Assembly (NCBI GenBank): GCA_021816455.1
Contig: JAKAXU010000027.1
Span: 1-42,684 of the forward strand
Source: Acidobacteriota bacterium
GTDB taxonomy: Bacteria; Acidobacteriota; Terriglobia; Terriglobales; Acidobacteriaceae
Direction of reading: 5' to 3'
Length of the DNA: 42,684 nucleotides
Part shown: piece by piece, positions 1-8,921 of the stretch
Layout: each line of letters begins with the position of its first letter
Numbering within the stretch: position 1 is the first letter of the stretch
Made by a program: the position numbers and the translations under genes
The notes under the pieces: generated by a model
What the model saw: the letters and a program-made list of their open reading frames with translations, nothing else
What the model was told of the DNA's origin: nothing
Databases searched by the model: none

Positions 1-105
1 AACTGGTCACGTAGACTCAGCAAAGACTACGAACTCCGTCATACTTCAGCCGAAACCATGATCCACATCGCCTTCGCTCATCTGCTCCTGAGACGATCCA
101 CTTAG
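1..105 (+). CDS. Transposase C-terminal fragment, IS5-like (5' part outside window)
   Basis: Frame 1 is open from base 1 to a TAG at 103-105 and gives 34 residues. The residues RRLSKDYE followed by TSAETMI and a hydrophobic segment ending LLLRRST match the typical C-terminal tail of IS5/IS4-superfamily DDE transposases (RRxSKDYE...SEAMIxxAMIxxMLRR). The catalytic DDE residues would lie outside the window. Only 15 bp separate this stop from the stop codon of the tonB-like gene on the other strand, so the right end of the element must lie at or inside the very 3' end of that gene. Family assignment is by pattern recognition on a short fragment, so the IS subgroup is uncertain. Confidence 0.72.
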   Translation, partial: NWSRRLSKDYELRHTSAETMIHIAFAHLLLRRST

Positions 106-120
106 TTTCTGGACAGATTC

Positions 121-1173
121 TTAGAACAAGCGGAAGTTGACTTCGATATTCACCATCACCGGCACTGGCTTACCCAGCATCTTGTTGAACGCCGGCTTGA
201 ACCGGTACTGACGCACCGCTTCCAGTGCTTTTTCGTCCAGCCCCATTCCCAGCGACCGCACCACGTGCACATTCTGCGGATGCCCCTGTGCATCTACGAT
301 CAGCCCGATCAGTACCGTGCCCTCATACTTGGCGCGCCGAGCCTCGTCCGAGAACTCCGCTTCCACCGAGTACGTCACCACCGGAGCCGACACCCCGTTG
401 CCTACCTGGTAGACACCGCCACCTACATTGCCGCCCGACCCCGGTCCAACGCCATTTCCACTACCACTGCCGAGTCCACCGCCCGATCCTGAACCCATGC
501 CCCCGTGCGACCCCTGACCATTCGACAGCACTACGTTGTTCGTCGAGTTCAGCAATCCCACATTCGGCAGCATCTGGTTATCCGGCAGCTTGACATTCTG
601 CTGCACATTCACCGCAGGCTCAATCGCCAGCTTCGGATGATCGTTGCGAATCACCTGTGGCGTCACGATTGGATCCTTCTCAATCTTTGGCAGATGTCCT
701 TTGATCGGGTTCACCAGATCGTGATCGCCTCCGCCGCCTCCGCCGCCAATCGCTCCGCCCTTCGGGGTCACCGGCTTCCAAGCCGGAATGTCGATATTGG
801 CCAGGTTCATCAGTTTCGGAGTTACCGTCTGCACAATCTGGTGCCGAAACGCAAACAGGAAAAACAGAATGATCCCGACATTGATTCCACCCGATATCGC
901 ATATGACAGCGGATTCCGCTCCGTTGCTAACGGGTCTTTCACCGGAACCGGCTTACTCGTCAGCTCAAGAGGCGGCAGTTTCTGCGGGAACAGTACGTCG
1001 TAGATGTTCTCGTAGAGATCGACAAACAGACTTCTCTGCCGAAACGCTTTCCCCGTCAAAGCATCCAGCCCATCATCTTTCGCAGTGTCCGTCATGGCAG
1101 TTGGAGCCGACCCCGCAATTGTCTCGGTCAGCTCCAGGTCTTCGTCCGGTGGATTCATCAAGTCGTTGGTCAT
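121..1173 (-). CDS. TonB-family energy transducer (glycine-rich linker)
   Basis: Encodes about 350 residues. It has a long cytosolic N-terminus (about 95 residues), one membrane segment (around GINVGIILFFLFAF), a periplasmic linker with glycine runs (GGGGGGG and a Gly/Ser-rich stretch), and a C-terminal TonB domain ending in NIEVNFRLF. The TonB_C core is visible as EARRAKYEGTVLIGLIVD and LDEKALEAVRQYRFKPA. TonB proteins pass proton-motive-force energy from ExbB/ExbD to outer-membrane receptors; no exbBD or receptor gene is in this window. I chose the ATG at 1173 because residues further upstream look non-coding (Arg/Cys-rich). The gene is divergent from ileS, and an IS element ends right behind its stop. 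Family is secure; the specific receptor partner is unknown. Confidence 0.85.
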   Translation of the reverse strand: MTNDLMNPPDEDLELTETIAGSAPTAMTDTAKDDGLDALTGKAFRQRSLFVDLYENIYDVLFPQKLPPLELTSKPVPVKDPLATERNPLSYAISGGINVGIILFFLFAFRHQIVQTVTPKLMNLANIDIPAWKPVTPKGGAIGGGGGGGDHDLVNPIKGHLPKIEKDPIVTPQVIRNDHPKLAIEPAVNVQQNVKLPDNQMLPNVGLLNSTNNVVLSNGQGSHGGMGSGSGGGLGSGSGNGVGPGSGGNVGGGVYQVGNGVSAPVVTYSVEAEFSDEARRAKYEGTVLIGLIVDAQGHPQNVHVVRSLGMGLDEKALEAVRQYRFKPAFNKMLGKPVPVMVNIEVNFRLF

Positions 1174-1236
1174 CGTTTCATCTTGTCCGCAGACCGAGAA
1201 CGCCCGCAGATGCCAGTCCGCATTCCGTCTGCGCCG

Positions 1237-1266
1237 CAGACACGACACAGTCCATCTCACTATTAT
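1237..1266 (+). promoter_or_regulatory. Candidate sigma70 promoter for ileS-lspA
   Basis: A near-consensus -10 box TATTAT (1261-1266) follows a -35-like CAGACA (1237-1242) with an 18-bp spacer. It lies in the 222-bp gap between the divergent tonB-like gene and ileS, about 130 bp before the ileS ATG. Pattern-based only. I saw no T-box-like leader in the remaining leader. Confidence 0.35.
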
Positions 1267-1395
1267 GCTGGATGTGGGCGAAAATTGTCTCCCGCGAAGC
1301 CAGCCAGCCCATCTCTCTTCACAATAGACGAAACGAAGCGCATCAAGTCATCGGATTTTTCCACCGCCGCCGATTTACACTGGAATTTCGACATC

Positions 1396-4332
1396 ATGCA
1401 ATCCACCGACCCCAATCTTCACCCCACCCCCGCCGTGCCTGAGCTGAAGTCTACCCTCACTCTGCCTCAGACCGAGTTCCCCATGAAGGCCAACCTTCCG
1501 CAGCGAGAGCCACAGCAGCTCGCCCACTGGGATGAGATGGACCTCTACGGTCAGCTTCGTCAGGCTGCAAAGCGTCCGGAGCAGCCGCGTCCCACTTACC
1601 TGCTCCACGACGGCCCTCCCTACGCCAACGGCCCGCTCCACCTTGGCCACGCCCTGAATAAGGGCCTGAAGGATTTCGTCGTCAAGTCCAAAACCATGGC
1701 TGGATTCGACGCACCCTACGTTCCCGGCTTCGACTGCCATGGACTGCCGATCGAGATTAAGGTCGATGAACAACTCGGCCGCCGAAAGCTCGAAATGCCC
1801 GCTGCCGAAGTTCTTGCCGCCTGCCGCACCTACGCGCAGCGCTTCGTCGATCTGCAAACCTCCCAGTTCGTCCGACTTGGCTGCTTCGGCCGCTGGCGCA
1901 CGCCTTACACCACCATGTCCCGCGACTACGAAGCACGCACTCTGGAGACCTTCTACGGCTTCCTCGAAGGCGGCTTCGTCTACCGCGGACTCAAGCCTGT
2001 CTACTGGTGCATCCACGACCGAACCGCTCTTGCCGACGCCGAGATCGAATACGAGATGCACACCAGTCCCTCGGTCTACGTCCGCTATCGACTCACCTCC
2101 AGCCCGGCAACCTTTGCCCCCTCACTCGCAGGTCGTGAGGTCTACACCATTATCTGGACCACAACTCCCTGGACGCTGCCAGCCTCATTGGCCGTCGCCT
2201 TCCATCCTGACTTTGAGTACGTCGCACTCGCCAGTCCGGAGCCCGACGGCCCGGTTTACATCGTCACCGCAGCCCTTTCAGAACAAGTCAAATCTGAATG
2301 TAAGCTCCATGAATTCAATGTTGTTGATAGATTTTCAGGATCATTGCTTGAACACACTACCTTTCAGCATCCATTCCTGAATCGTTCCATCCTCGGCGTC
2401 CTGGCCGAATACGTCACCGCCGATCAGGGCACAGGAGCCGTCCACACCGCACCCTCCCACGGCGCTGACGACTTCTACACCGGAGTCCGTTACGGTCTCG
2501 ACCCAACCTGCCGCGTCGATAACGCAGGCGTTCTCCATCTCGACCCTGCAGTATGGGCCGATCCTGCACCACCCGCCTTCGACGGCAAGAAGGTCTTCGC
2601 AGCCAATCCCCTCATCCTTGAGTTGCTCGGCCGACACGGCGCGCTGCTCGCCCAGCAGGATATCCACCACTCCTATCCACACTGCTGGCGCTGCCACAAA
2701 CCGGTCATCTTCCGTGCCACCGAGCAGTGGTTCATCGGCCTTGAAACTCCGGTCACCCGCTCCGACGGCTCCACCACCACCTTCCGCCAGCGCACTATCG
2801 AAGAGATCGACAAAGTCACCTGGGATCCGGCCTGGGGTAAGGAGCGCATCACCAACATGATCGCTACCCGCCCCGACTGGTGCATCTCGCGCCAGCGTAT
2901 CTGGGGCGTTCCCATCGCCGTCCTGCTCTGCACCAGCTGCAATCAGCCTATCCTGGATCCTGCGCTCAACCGACGTATCGTCGCACTCTTCGAGCAGCAG
3001 GGCGCCGAGGCCTGGCACACTGTCGCGGTCGCCGATCTGCTCTCCTCCGATGTCCGCTGCGCTCAATGCGGCCACTCAGAGTTCCGCAAGGAGACCGACA
3101 TCCTCGATGTCTGGTTCGATTCCGGATCCAGTTGGCATGCCGTCGCTGAAACCGATCCCGACCTCTGTGACGCCTACAACCGCCCCGACCGCACCGTCCT
3201 CTATCTGGAAGGCGGGGACCAGCACCGCGGCTGGTTCCACTCCTCGCTGCTGGCATCGGTCGCTCTGCGCAACCGGGCGCCCTACTCTCACGTCGCCACG
3301 GCTGGCTGGACCCTCGACGAAGAGGGCCGCGCCATGTCCAAATCCCTGGGAAACGGTGTCGATCCCGTCGAAGTTGCTGAAAAGATGGGGGCGGAGATCG
3401 TCCGGCTCTGGATCGCCTCCGTCGATTTCCGCGAAGACATGGCCGCCAGCGACAATCTGATGAAGCGCTGCGCCGACATCTACCGCAAGCTTCGCAATAC
3501 CTTTCGCTTTCTGCTTGGCAACCTCCACGGCTTTGATCCAGTCGCGCATTCTATTCCAGTCGCCGAACTGCTTCCGCTCGATCGCTACATGCTGGCCCGC
3601 ACACGCGACCTCGCCACACGTGTCCTCGGTTGGTACAGTACTTTCGAATTTCACCGCATCTATCACGCGATAAATGAGTTCGCCATCTCCGATCTGTCGG
3701 CCTTCTATCTCGACGCACTCAAGGACCGCATGTATACCTTCGCGCCATCCTCCACCGCTCGCCGTTCGGCTCAAACCGCACTCTGGCAGATCACCGAGAC
3801 TCTCGTTCGTTTGCTCGCTCCCATCCTCAGCTTCACGACCGAGGAGGTCTGGGGCTACCTTCCCGCCCTCCCCGGACGCGAAGCCAGCGTTCACCTCGCG
3901 CTTTTCCCTGAACCAGAAGCCATCTACCCCGATGACCCGGCTCCCATACTCGCCGAATGGAAATCCCTGCTGGAACTCCGCGATATCGCTCTCATATCTC
4001 TTGAAAAGTCTCGCCAAGATAAAGAGATAGGAAAATCTCTTGAAGCTGAACTTCAGATTATTGCAACCGCCCCTGAGCTTGATCTGCTTCAGAAGTACTC
4101 CGCCAGCCTCAAAGAGATTCTGAACGTCTCCAGCGTGACCGTCACCGCAGGTAATGAATTACGAGTAAATGTATTTTCTGCAATGGGTTCCCGCTGCAAT
4201 CGCTGCTGGAACTTCATGTTATCTGTCAGCGCCTACGGAGCCTGGGAAGGCGTCTGCGACCGCTGTCAGGACGCGTTGCGAACCATGAACATTCAACCGC
4301 CGATGGCCATCCCTCAGGAGTCCGCACAATGA
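1396..4332 (+). CDS. ileS: Isoleucyl-tRNA synthetase
   Basis: Class I synthetase charging tRNA-Ile in the cytoplasm; 978 residues from the ATG at 1396. The HIGH motif appears as HLGH (residues 82-85), with the family signature CHGLPIEIKVDEQLG downstream. GGDQHRGWFHSSLL precedes the KMSKS loop, here AMSKS (646-650). The C-terminus carries the zinc finger typical of bacterial IleRS: C934/C937 and C954/C957. The open frame continues upstream to 1183, but those residues are not family-like, so the start is placed just before the usual N-terminal extension; no strong ribosome-binding site is visible. It overlaps lspA by 4 bp (ATGA), a common bacterial ileS-lspA arrangement that implies translational coupling. 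Confidence 0.97.
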   Translation: MQSTDPNLHPTPAVPELKSTLTLPQTEFPMKANLPQREPQQLAHWDEMDLYGQLRQAAKRPEQPRPTYLLHDGPPYANGPLHLGHALNKGLKDFVVKSKTMAGFDAPYVPGFDCHGLPIEIKVDEQLGRRKLEMPAAEVLAACRTYAQRFVDLQTSQFVRLGCFGRWRTPYTTMSRDYEARTLETFYGFLEGGFVYRGLKPVYWCIHDRTALADAEIEYEMHTSPSVYVRYRLTSSPATFAPSLAGREVYTIIWTTTPWTLPASLAVAFHPDFEYVALASPEPDGPVYIVTAALSEQVKSECKLHEFNVVDRFSGSLLEHTTFQHPFLNRSILGVLAEYVTADQGTGAVHTAPSHGADDFYTGVRYGLDPTCRVDNAGVLHLDPAVWADPAPPAFDGKKVFAANPLILELLGRHGALLAQQDIHHSYPHCWRCHKPVIFRATEQWFIGLETPVTRSDGSTTTFRQRTIEEIDKVTWDPAWGKERITNMIATRPDWCISRQRIWGVPIAVLLCTSCNQPILDPALNRRIVALFEQQGAEAWHTVAVADLLSSDVRCAQCGHSEFRKETDILDVWFDSGSSWHAVAETDPDLCDAYNRPDRTVLYLEGGDQHRGWFHSSLLASVALRNRAPYSHVATAGWTLDEEGRAMSKSLGNGVDPVEVAEKMGAEIVRLWIASVDFREDMAASDNLMKRCADIYRKLRNTFRFLLGNLHGFDPVAHSIPVAELLPLDRYMLARTRDLATRVLGWYSTFEFHRIYHAINEFAISDLSAFYLDALKDRMYTFAPSSTARRSAQTALWQITETLVRLLAPILSFTTEEVWGYLPALPGREASVHLALFPEPEAIYPDDPAPILAEWKSLLELRDIALISLEKSRQDKEIGKSLEAELQIIATAPELDLLQKYSASLKEILNVSSVTVTAGNELRVNVFSAMGSRCNRCWNFMLSVSAYGAWEGVCDRCQDALRTMNIQPPMAIPQESAQ

Positions 4333-4871
4333 CCGCCACCAGCTTCCGTCAACGCTCCCGCCTGCCCTGGCTGCTGCTCGTCTCCCTGGCCGTCCTCTTT
4401 ATGGATCGCACCTCGAAGGAGTGGGTCCGCGTTCACATCGCCGTCGGCCACGCCATTACGATTATTCCCCGCGTCTTCCGCATCACCCACGTCTTCAACG
4501 AAGGCGCAGCCTTTTCGCTCTTCGCAGACACCGCTACCCCTCAGCGCGTTCGCTGGACATTGGTTGCCTTTTCTCTGGTCGCCTCGGTTGCCCTCTTTGC
4601 CGCCCTTGTCCGGTTCTCCCACCGCTTCACGCTCACGACTCTCGCCCTGGCCATGATTCTCGGCGGCGCGGTTGGCAACGCCTATGACCGCATTCGCTAC
4701 GCCTCGGTTATCGACTTCATCGAGATCCACATCTTCCGCTACCACTGGCCCGACTTCAACCTCGCCGACTCGGCCATCGTCCTGGGAGCCTGTCTGCTCT
4801 TCCTTGACACTCTGTTACCGGACAGCTCCCACTCCGAATCTCCCGCCGCCGACGCGACCGATCCGATCTGA
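4329..4871 (+). CDS. lspA: Lipoprotein signal peptidase (signal peptidase II)
   Basis: A 180-residue inner-membrane aspartyl protease that removes the signal peptide from diacylglyceryl-modified prolipoproteins. Four hydrophobic segments are visible. The conserved motifs are FNEGAAFS (56-63), GNAYDR with catalytic D120, and FNLADS with catalytic D147. Length is normal for the family. The start codon overlaps the ileS stop, so the two are probably translated together. An lgt-like gene acting one step earlier in the same pathway lies at 18737-19594 in this window but is not linked to it. The C-terminal tail (about 15 polar residues) is unremarkable. Confidence 0.96.
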   Translation: MTATSFRQRSRLPWLLLVSLAVLFMDRTSKEWVRVHIAVGHAITIIPRVFRITHVFNEGAAFSLFADTATPQRVRWTLVAFSLVASVALFAALVRFSHRFTLTTLALAMILGGAVGNAYDRIRYASVIDFIEIHIFRYHWPDFNLADSAIVLGACLLFLDTLLPDSSHSESPAADATDPI

Positions 4872-4995
4872 CGGATTTCACCCGCCAGTATCTACGGGGT
4901 TGATCTGCAGCAATCCGGCTCTGCGCATCCAGAAACCGGCACAAACGTCGGCCGACAATTCGGTACACTGGACTATATCGATTCGTGGAGTCCCA

Positions 4996-6309
4996 GTGCA
5001 CACCGCAACAGAAGAACGCCTGATCCAGCCTGCTCGAAATATCTTTGGCTCGCTTCGCCTGCCTGGCGACAAATCCATCAGCCACCGCTACGGCATGCTC
5101 GCCGCATTTGCCCGAGGTGTCTCCCGCTTTCAGAACTTTTCGACCGGCGCGGATTGCGCCTCGACGCTGGCCTGCATGACGCAACTTGGAGCCAGGGTGA
5201 ACCGCCTGGAAGACGGCACCGTCGAGATCGTCGGCATCGGCGGCCAAGTCCATGCTCCGGATGCCCCTCTGGACTGCGGCAACTCCGGCTCGACCATGCG
5301 CATGCTCTCCGGCCTGCTGGCCGCGCAGCACGGCCAGTTCACGCTCATCGGCGATGCATCGCTCTCGCGTCGGCCCATGGAGCGCATCCGCAAGCCGCTG
5401 GAGGCTATGGGCGCATCGATCGCGCTGACCGAAGGCCACGCGCCACTCACTCTCCGCGGCGGAGCCTTGCGTGCGATCGACTTCACTACCCCGATCCCGA
5501 GCGCACAGGTGAAAACCTGCATTCTGCTGGCTGGCCTGCAGACGGCAGGAATGACGACCGTCCGCGAAGCCATCCGCACCCGCGACCATAGTGAACTGGC
5601 GCTGCGCGCATTTGGCGCCAGTGTGGAACGTAGTCTCGACCAGGGCATGAACGCTGTCTCGATCTCCGGATCGCAATTGTTGAACGCGATCGATGCGACG
5701 GTTCCAGGCGACATCTCATCGGCGGCGTTTTTCCTCTGCGCTGCTGCTCTTTTTCCTGGCTCGCAGCTACTGATTGACGGTTTGGGCCTGAACCCGACAC
5801 GGGCGACTCTGCTTGATGCGCTGACTGCCTTCGGCGCGCAGATCGCCGTCCTGCATCTGGAAGAAAAGAACTCTGAGCTGGTCGGAACGGTGCAGATCAC
5901 TGCACCAACGGAAGGCATCGGAGCAACCGAGATCAGCGGGGCGCTGGCGGCGCAATTGATCGACGAGCTGCCGGTACTCGCAGCCATCGCTCCCTATTCC
6001 CGCGGCGGCATTCGCATCCGCGATGCAAAAGAACTGCGCGTCAAGGAATCCGACCGCATCGCGCTCACAGTTGCCAACCTCCGCGCCATGGGCGCCGAGG
6101 TCACCGAGCACGAGGACGGAATGGACGTACCCGGGGGGCAATCCCTGCATGGCGCCATCATCGAGGCTGGCGGCGATCACCGCATCGCCATGGCCTTCAG
6201 CGTAGCTGCGCTACGCGCCAGCGGGGATACTCTCATCCGCGGTGCGGAGTCTGCTGCAATCAGCTTCCCGGAGTTCTTCCAGATGCTGGACTTCATCGCG
6301 GAGCGATAA
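4996..6309 (+). CDS. aroA: 3-phosphoshikimate 1-carboxyvinyltransferase (EPSP synthase)
   Basis: Sixth step of the shikimate pathway: joins phosphoenolpyruvate to shikimate-3-phosphate. From the GTG at 4996 (GGAG at 4987-4990) the product is 437 residues, the usual length. Motifs in order are LPGDKSISHR (22-31), DCGNSGSTMR (93-102), SRRPMERI, KELRVKESDRI and GGDHRIAMAFSV. The glycine equivalent to Gly96 of the E. coli enzyme is retained (G98), while the adjacent Thr is Ser (S99). An in-frame extension back to 4672 overlaps lspA and is not family-like. The 124-bp gap after lspA leaves room for a separate promoter. The gene ends at a bidirectional terminator (6337-6376). Confidence 0.95.
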   Translation: MHTATEERLIQPARNIFGSLRLPGDKSISHRYGMLAAFARGVSRFQNFSTGADCASTLACMTQLGARVNRLEDGTVEIVGIGGQVHAPDAPLDCGNSGSTMRMLSGLLAAQHGQFTLIGDASLSRRPMERIRKPLEAMGASIALTEGHAPLTLRGGALRAIDFTTPIPSAQVKTCILLAGLQTAGMTTVREAIRTRDHSELALRAFGASVERSLDQGMNAVSISGSQLLNAIDATVPGDISSAAFFLCAAALFPGSQLLIDGLGLNPTRATLLDALTAFGAQIAVLHLEEKNSELVGTVQITAPTEGIGATEISGALAAQLIDELPVLAAIAPYSRGGIRIRDAKELRVKESDRIALTVANLRAMGAEVTEHEDGMDVPGGQSLHGAIIEAGGDHRIAMAFSVAALRASGDTLIRGAESAAISFPEFFQMLDFIAER

Positions 6310-6336
6310 ACAGGCGCATTTTCCCAGCGAGAGAAG

Positions 6337-6376
6337 GCATAAAGGCCGCGTCGAGATTTCGATGCGGCCTTTATGC
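6337..6376. terminator. Bidirectional hairpin terminator between aroA and the tolC-like gene
   Basis: A perfect 13-bp stem is formed by GCATAAAGGCCGC (6337-6349) and GCGGCCTTTATGC (6364-6376). A further 4-bp inner TCGA/TCGA pairing leaves a 4-nt loop. It sits between two convergent genes and can serve both. The trailing T-run on the plus strand is short (TTT). Confidence 0.75.
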
Positions 6377-6392
6377 TTTCTGCTCGGAGTGA

Positions 6393-8543
6393 TTACTGCA
6401 TCCCGCCCGGAGATGGCATAGTCGGCACTTTGCTCGGTTTGGCCGGACGCAATCCAGGCACCACAGGCTGGGCACTGACCGTGCCAACTGTCGCGTCCTG
6501 CATATTGATGCCATAGTGCTCGAGGGTCGTCGCCACCAGTTGAAACAGCTCCGCGCGATCCCGCGCATAGGCCGCCTGCGCGGAGATCAGATTGTCGTCC
6601 GCCACGGCCAGGTTGCGCGCCTGCTGGAGAACCAGAGCAGTTGTGGACGCTCCCAGCTTAAGCTTTTTCCTTTCGTCGTCCAGACTCTGCTGATTGAAGA
6701 CCTGAGCTGCTTCCGCAGCCTGAACTGCGGCACGGTCGTTGACCAGTGCAAACTTCTGGTTCACCACCTGCATACGAATCTGGGTGTAGAGCTGCTCCAG
6801 ACGAAGCTGCGCCTGTCGGTATTCAAGTTGCGCGCGGCTCTGCTGCGCCTGTGCCACGCGGTTGCCCAGCGGAATGGTCACGTTAAAACCGACGCCTTTG
6901 TCCGAAGCGGAACTGTTGAAGAGATTATTGAGTGCAGTGGCCGTGTGAATCGTCGGAAAAGTACCAGGCGGGCACTGTGCTGCGTTGGAACCGAATCCCA
7001 AACTGCAATCCGGGCTTTGGGAACCACCAAGAGCACTTGATCCATAGAAAGCGTAAGCATCCACGATCGGCAACAGTCCATTCCGGGCACCACGCAGAGT
7101 AATCTGGTCTTTCTTCAGCGACAGCGTAGCCTGCTCCAGCTCTGGACGGCGTTTGAAAGCCGTCTGCACCAGATCATCCACACTTTCACTTTCTTCCGGC
7201 AGCGGCGACAGATCGACACGGTCCGTGGGAATAATCTGCGCATTGGTCAGGACTGGATCATTCAGGTTGCGAGCGATGGCCTGCTTCATGATGAGTTGCT
7301 GGTATTCCAGGTTGCTCTGCGAGCTGATCAGCGCCTGTTTATCGGTGGCGACTGCAGAGTCCGCCGTGATGACATCCAGCGGCGCCATGGTGCCGATGGC
7401 AAGCTGCTTGCGGTCATCGGAGGCAACCTGCGTGCTCTGCTCCAGGGCGCGCTCCTTGGACTGGAGATCCTGGTACGCGCTGACCAGCGCCCAGTAGATG
7501 TTCTCCACCTGGTTGACGGTGTACAGCACCTGCTGGCGGAAGCCCGAGTCCGAAAGGCGACGATCATAGATCGACTCCTGAATCAGGCGGCGGTTCACCC
7601 ACCAGCCTGCTCCCTGCAGGAGATGCTGCGTGAGTTGCGCTTTGAAGACCGAAGTCAGCAACGGACTGTAGGGGAAAAATGGGTTATCCGTTGTGACACG
7701 CGAATTGGTCAGAGTGACCTGAAGCTGCGATCCCCAGAAGAATCCCTGGTTATATCCGAAGTTGTACTGATCGGTATTTTGATTGAGCACACTCTTGCCG
7801 TCGGAAAACAGAATGTTTGACTGCGGCAGATTTGCACGTTCCAACTGTATGGTTGTCGTGACCGTCGGATCGATGTTGGCCTCCGGCAATGGTCCGGCAC
7901 CGTCAGCCGATTGTGAGATGCCGCCGAAACCGGTGGCTGCGCTGGCCGCGCTGCCGCCCGGTCCGCCACCGGTAGCCGTCAGTGTCTGCGAGGCGCCGCC
8001 GAGCGTGTTGGTGACGAGCGCCGAAGGTGCTCCGAGAAGAACCGCGCCGGCCCGCGCACGCAGAACATCGGTGTCTGCAATGTCCAGGTTGTATCGAGCA
8101 ATGGCGATATCGTAGTTGTTCTCCAGAGCCATCGTCAGCGCGTCGCTGAGGCTGAGATAAATTTTCCCATCGTGAATCAGATCACCCAGGCGGACAGAGT
8201 TCATGAAGCTGGCGCGCGGAGCGTGTACAGGCGCATAAAGCCCCGGAAGATCGTTCCAGAATGTCCTGGCCTTGCCATAATCAGTTCTGGTACTGCGGAG
8301 AAAGAGCGGGATTGTGGGCGCTGGAACGGGCGTGGCCGGCAAATCCTGATATATTTTGTCTCCAGCAGTCGGCTTCGTATTCTGCGCCATGAGGCCGGGC
8401 GGCATAGCCGTCGTCAAACCCAGCAGTGCAACGGCGGTTGCGCGCAGGCGGGAAGAGTTTTTCTTCGCTGAAGTTTGCAATCTACGCTCCTCGCGGCTTT
8501 TCGCATCTCGCGTGGACAACCGATGTGAATTCAACCAATCCAT
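6393..8543 (-). CDS. TolC-family outer-membrane efflux protein
   Basis: 716 residues from the ATG at 8543, which has a well-placed GGAG six bases upstream. The frame continues upstream to 8822, but that part looks non-coding. After a polar head of about 33 residues comes a hydrophobic signal segment (TAVALLGLTTAMPPGLMAQ). The body has the alternating polar/hydrophobic helices of outer-membrane efflux proteins, with two repeat halves (e.g. SLSDALTMALENNYDIAIAR and the later EQATLSLKKDQITLRGAR). Such proteins form the trimeric exit duct of tripartite pumps or type I secretion. No inner-membrane pump or adaptor gene is adjacent. It is longer than classical TolC (about 450-500 residues), with an extended N-terminal region. 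Substrate unknown. Confidence 0.85.
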   Translation of the reverse strand: MDWLNSHRLSTRDAKSREERRLQTSAKKNSSRLRATAVALLGLTTAMPPGLMAQNTKPTAGDKIYQDLPATPVPAPTIPLFLRSTRTDYGKARTFWNDLPGLYAPVHAPRASFMNSVRLGDLIHDGKIYLSLSDALTMALENNYDIAIARYNLDIADTDVLRARAGAVLLGAPSALVTNTLGGASQTLTATGGGPGGSAASAATGFGGISQSADGAGPLPEANIDPTVTTTIQLERANLPQSNILFSDGKSVLNQNTDQYNFGYNQGFFWGSQLQVTLTNSRVTTDNPFFPYSPLLTSVFKAQLTQHLLQGAGWWVNRRLIQESIYDRRLSDSGFRQQVLYTVNQVENIYWALVSAYQDLQSKERALEQSTQVASDDRKQLAIGTMAPLDVITADSAVATDKQALISSQSNLEYQQLIMKQAIARNLNDPVLTNAQIIPTDRVDLSPLPEESESVDDLVQTAFKRRPELEQATLSLKKDQITLRGARNGLLPIVDAYAFYGSSALGGSQSPDCSLGFGSNAAQCPPGTFPTIHTATALNNLFNSSASDKGVGFNVTIPLGNRVAQAQQSRAQLEYRQAQLRLEQLYTQIRMQVVNQKFALVNDRAAVQAAEAAQVFNQQSLDDERKKLKLGASTTALVLQQARNLAVADDNLISAQAAYARDRAELFQLVATTLEHYGINMQDATVGTVSAQPVVPGLRPAKPSKVPTMPSPGGMQ

Positions 8544-8921
8544 GCACTTCTCCCCATATTGTCGGGCAAAACAAACTGGCACTCTGCGGCATTTACGCCG
8601 GATAGCTTTCCATGAGACGCGGCAACGGACAGAATGGACGCATTTTCTGGTTCCGAAGGCATCATGGGTGCATCCAGCGAAGAACGTGTCGCAATCCCTC
8701 TCCACTAATACGCGCCTGAACGGCGATTCGTTCCCTGCCGGTAGCCAAGGCGCGAGGCCTGCGTCGGGCGATGGTACATCCATCCACTCTCGCCGAAGCA
8801 TCATCGTCAATACCCTCATCATAGAATCAAAGAGTCTCCTGGAGGGAAATCGGAGCCGGACTCACCCGATCCGTTTTCTAATAAGGCTCCGGAGACAGAT
8901 GAGAATGACCGAAAGAATACG
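8544..8921. other. 378-bp divergent intergenic region, tolC-like / truA
   Basis: No gene is supported here; open frames crossing it lack family-like sequence. Its right end holds a nested inverted repeat: GTCTCC (8834-8839) with GGAGAC (8891-8896), and inside it GGAGCC (8852-8857) with GGCTCC (8885-8890). These could fold into a leader structure about 25 bases before the truA start. No convincing paired -35/-10 promoter was found for either gene. Confidence 0.4.

Noticed and set aside
121..1173. Gly-rich coding stretch in the tonB-like gene as a DNA repeat
   Set aside because: The repetition is explained by the glycine-rich periplasmic linker in frame; it is not an independent repeat element.
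1174..1395. Possible T-box leader upstream of ileS
   Set aside because: No specifier stem, no T-box consensus sequence and no terminator/antiterminator pair could be found in the gap.
1375..2061. Long open frames antisense to ileS and other housekeeping genes (also for example within metG, groEL and cytochrome b)
   Set aside because: They lie opposite well-supported genes, show low-complexity or Arg/Gly-rich composition typical of shadow frames in GC-rich DNA, and match no family.
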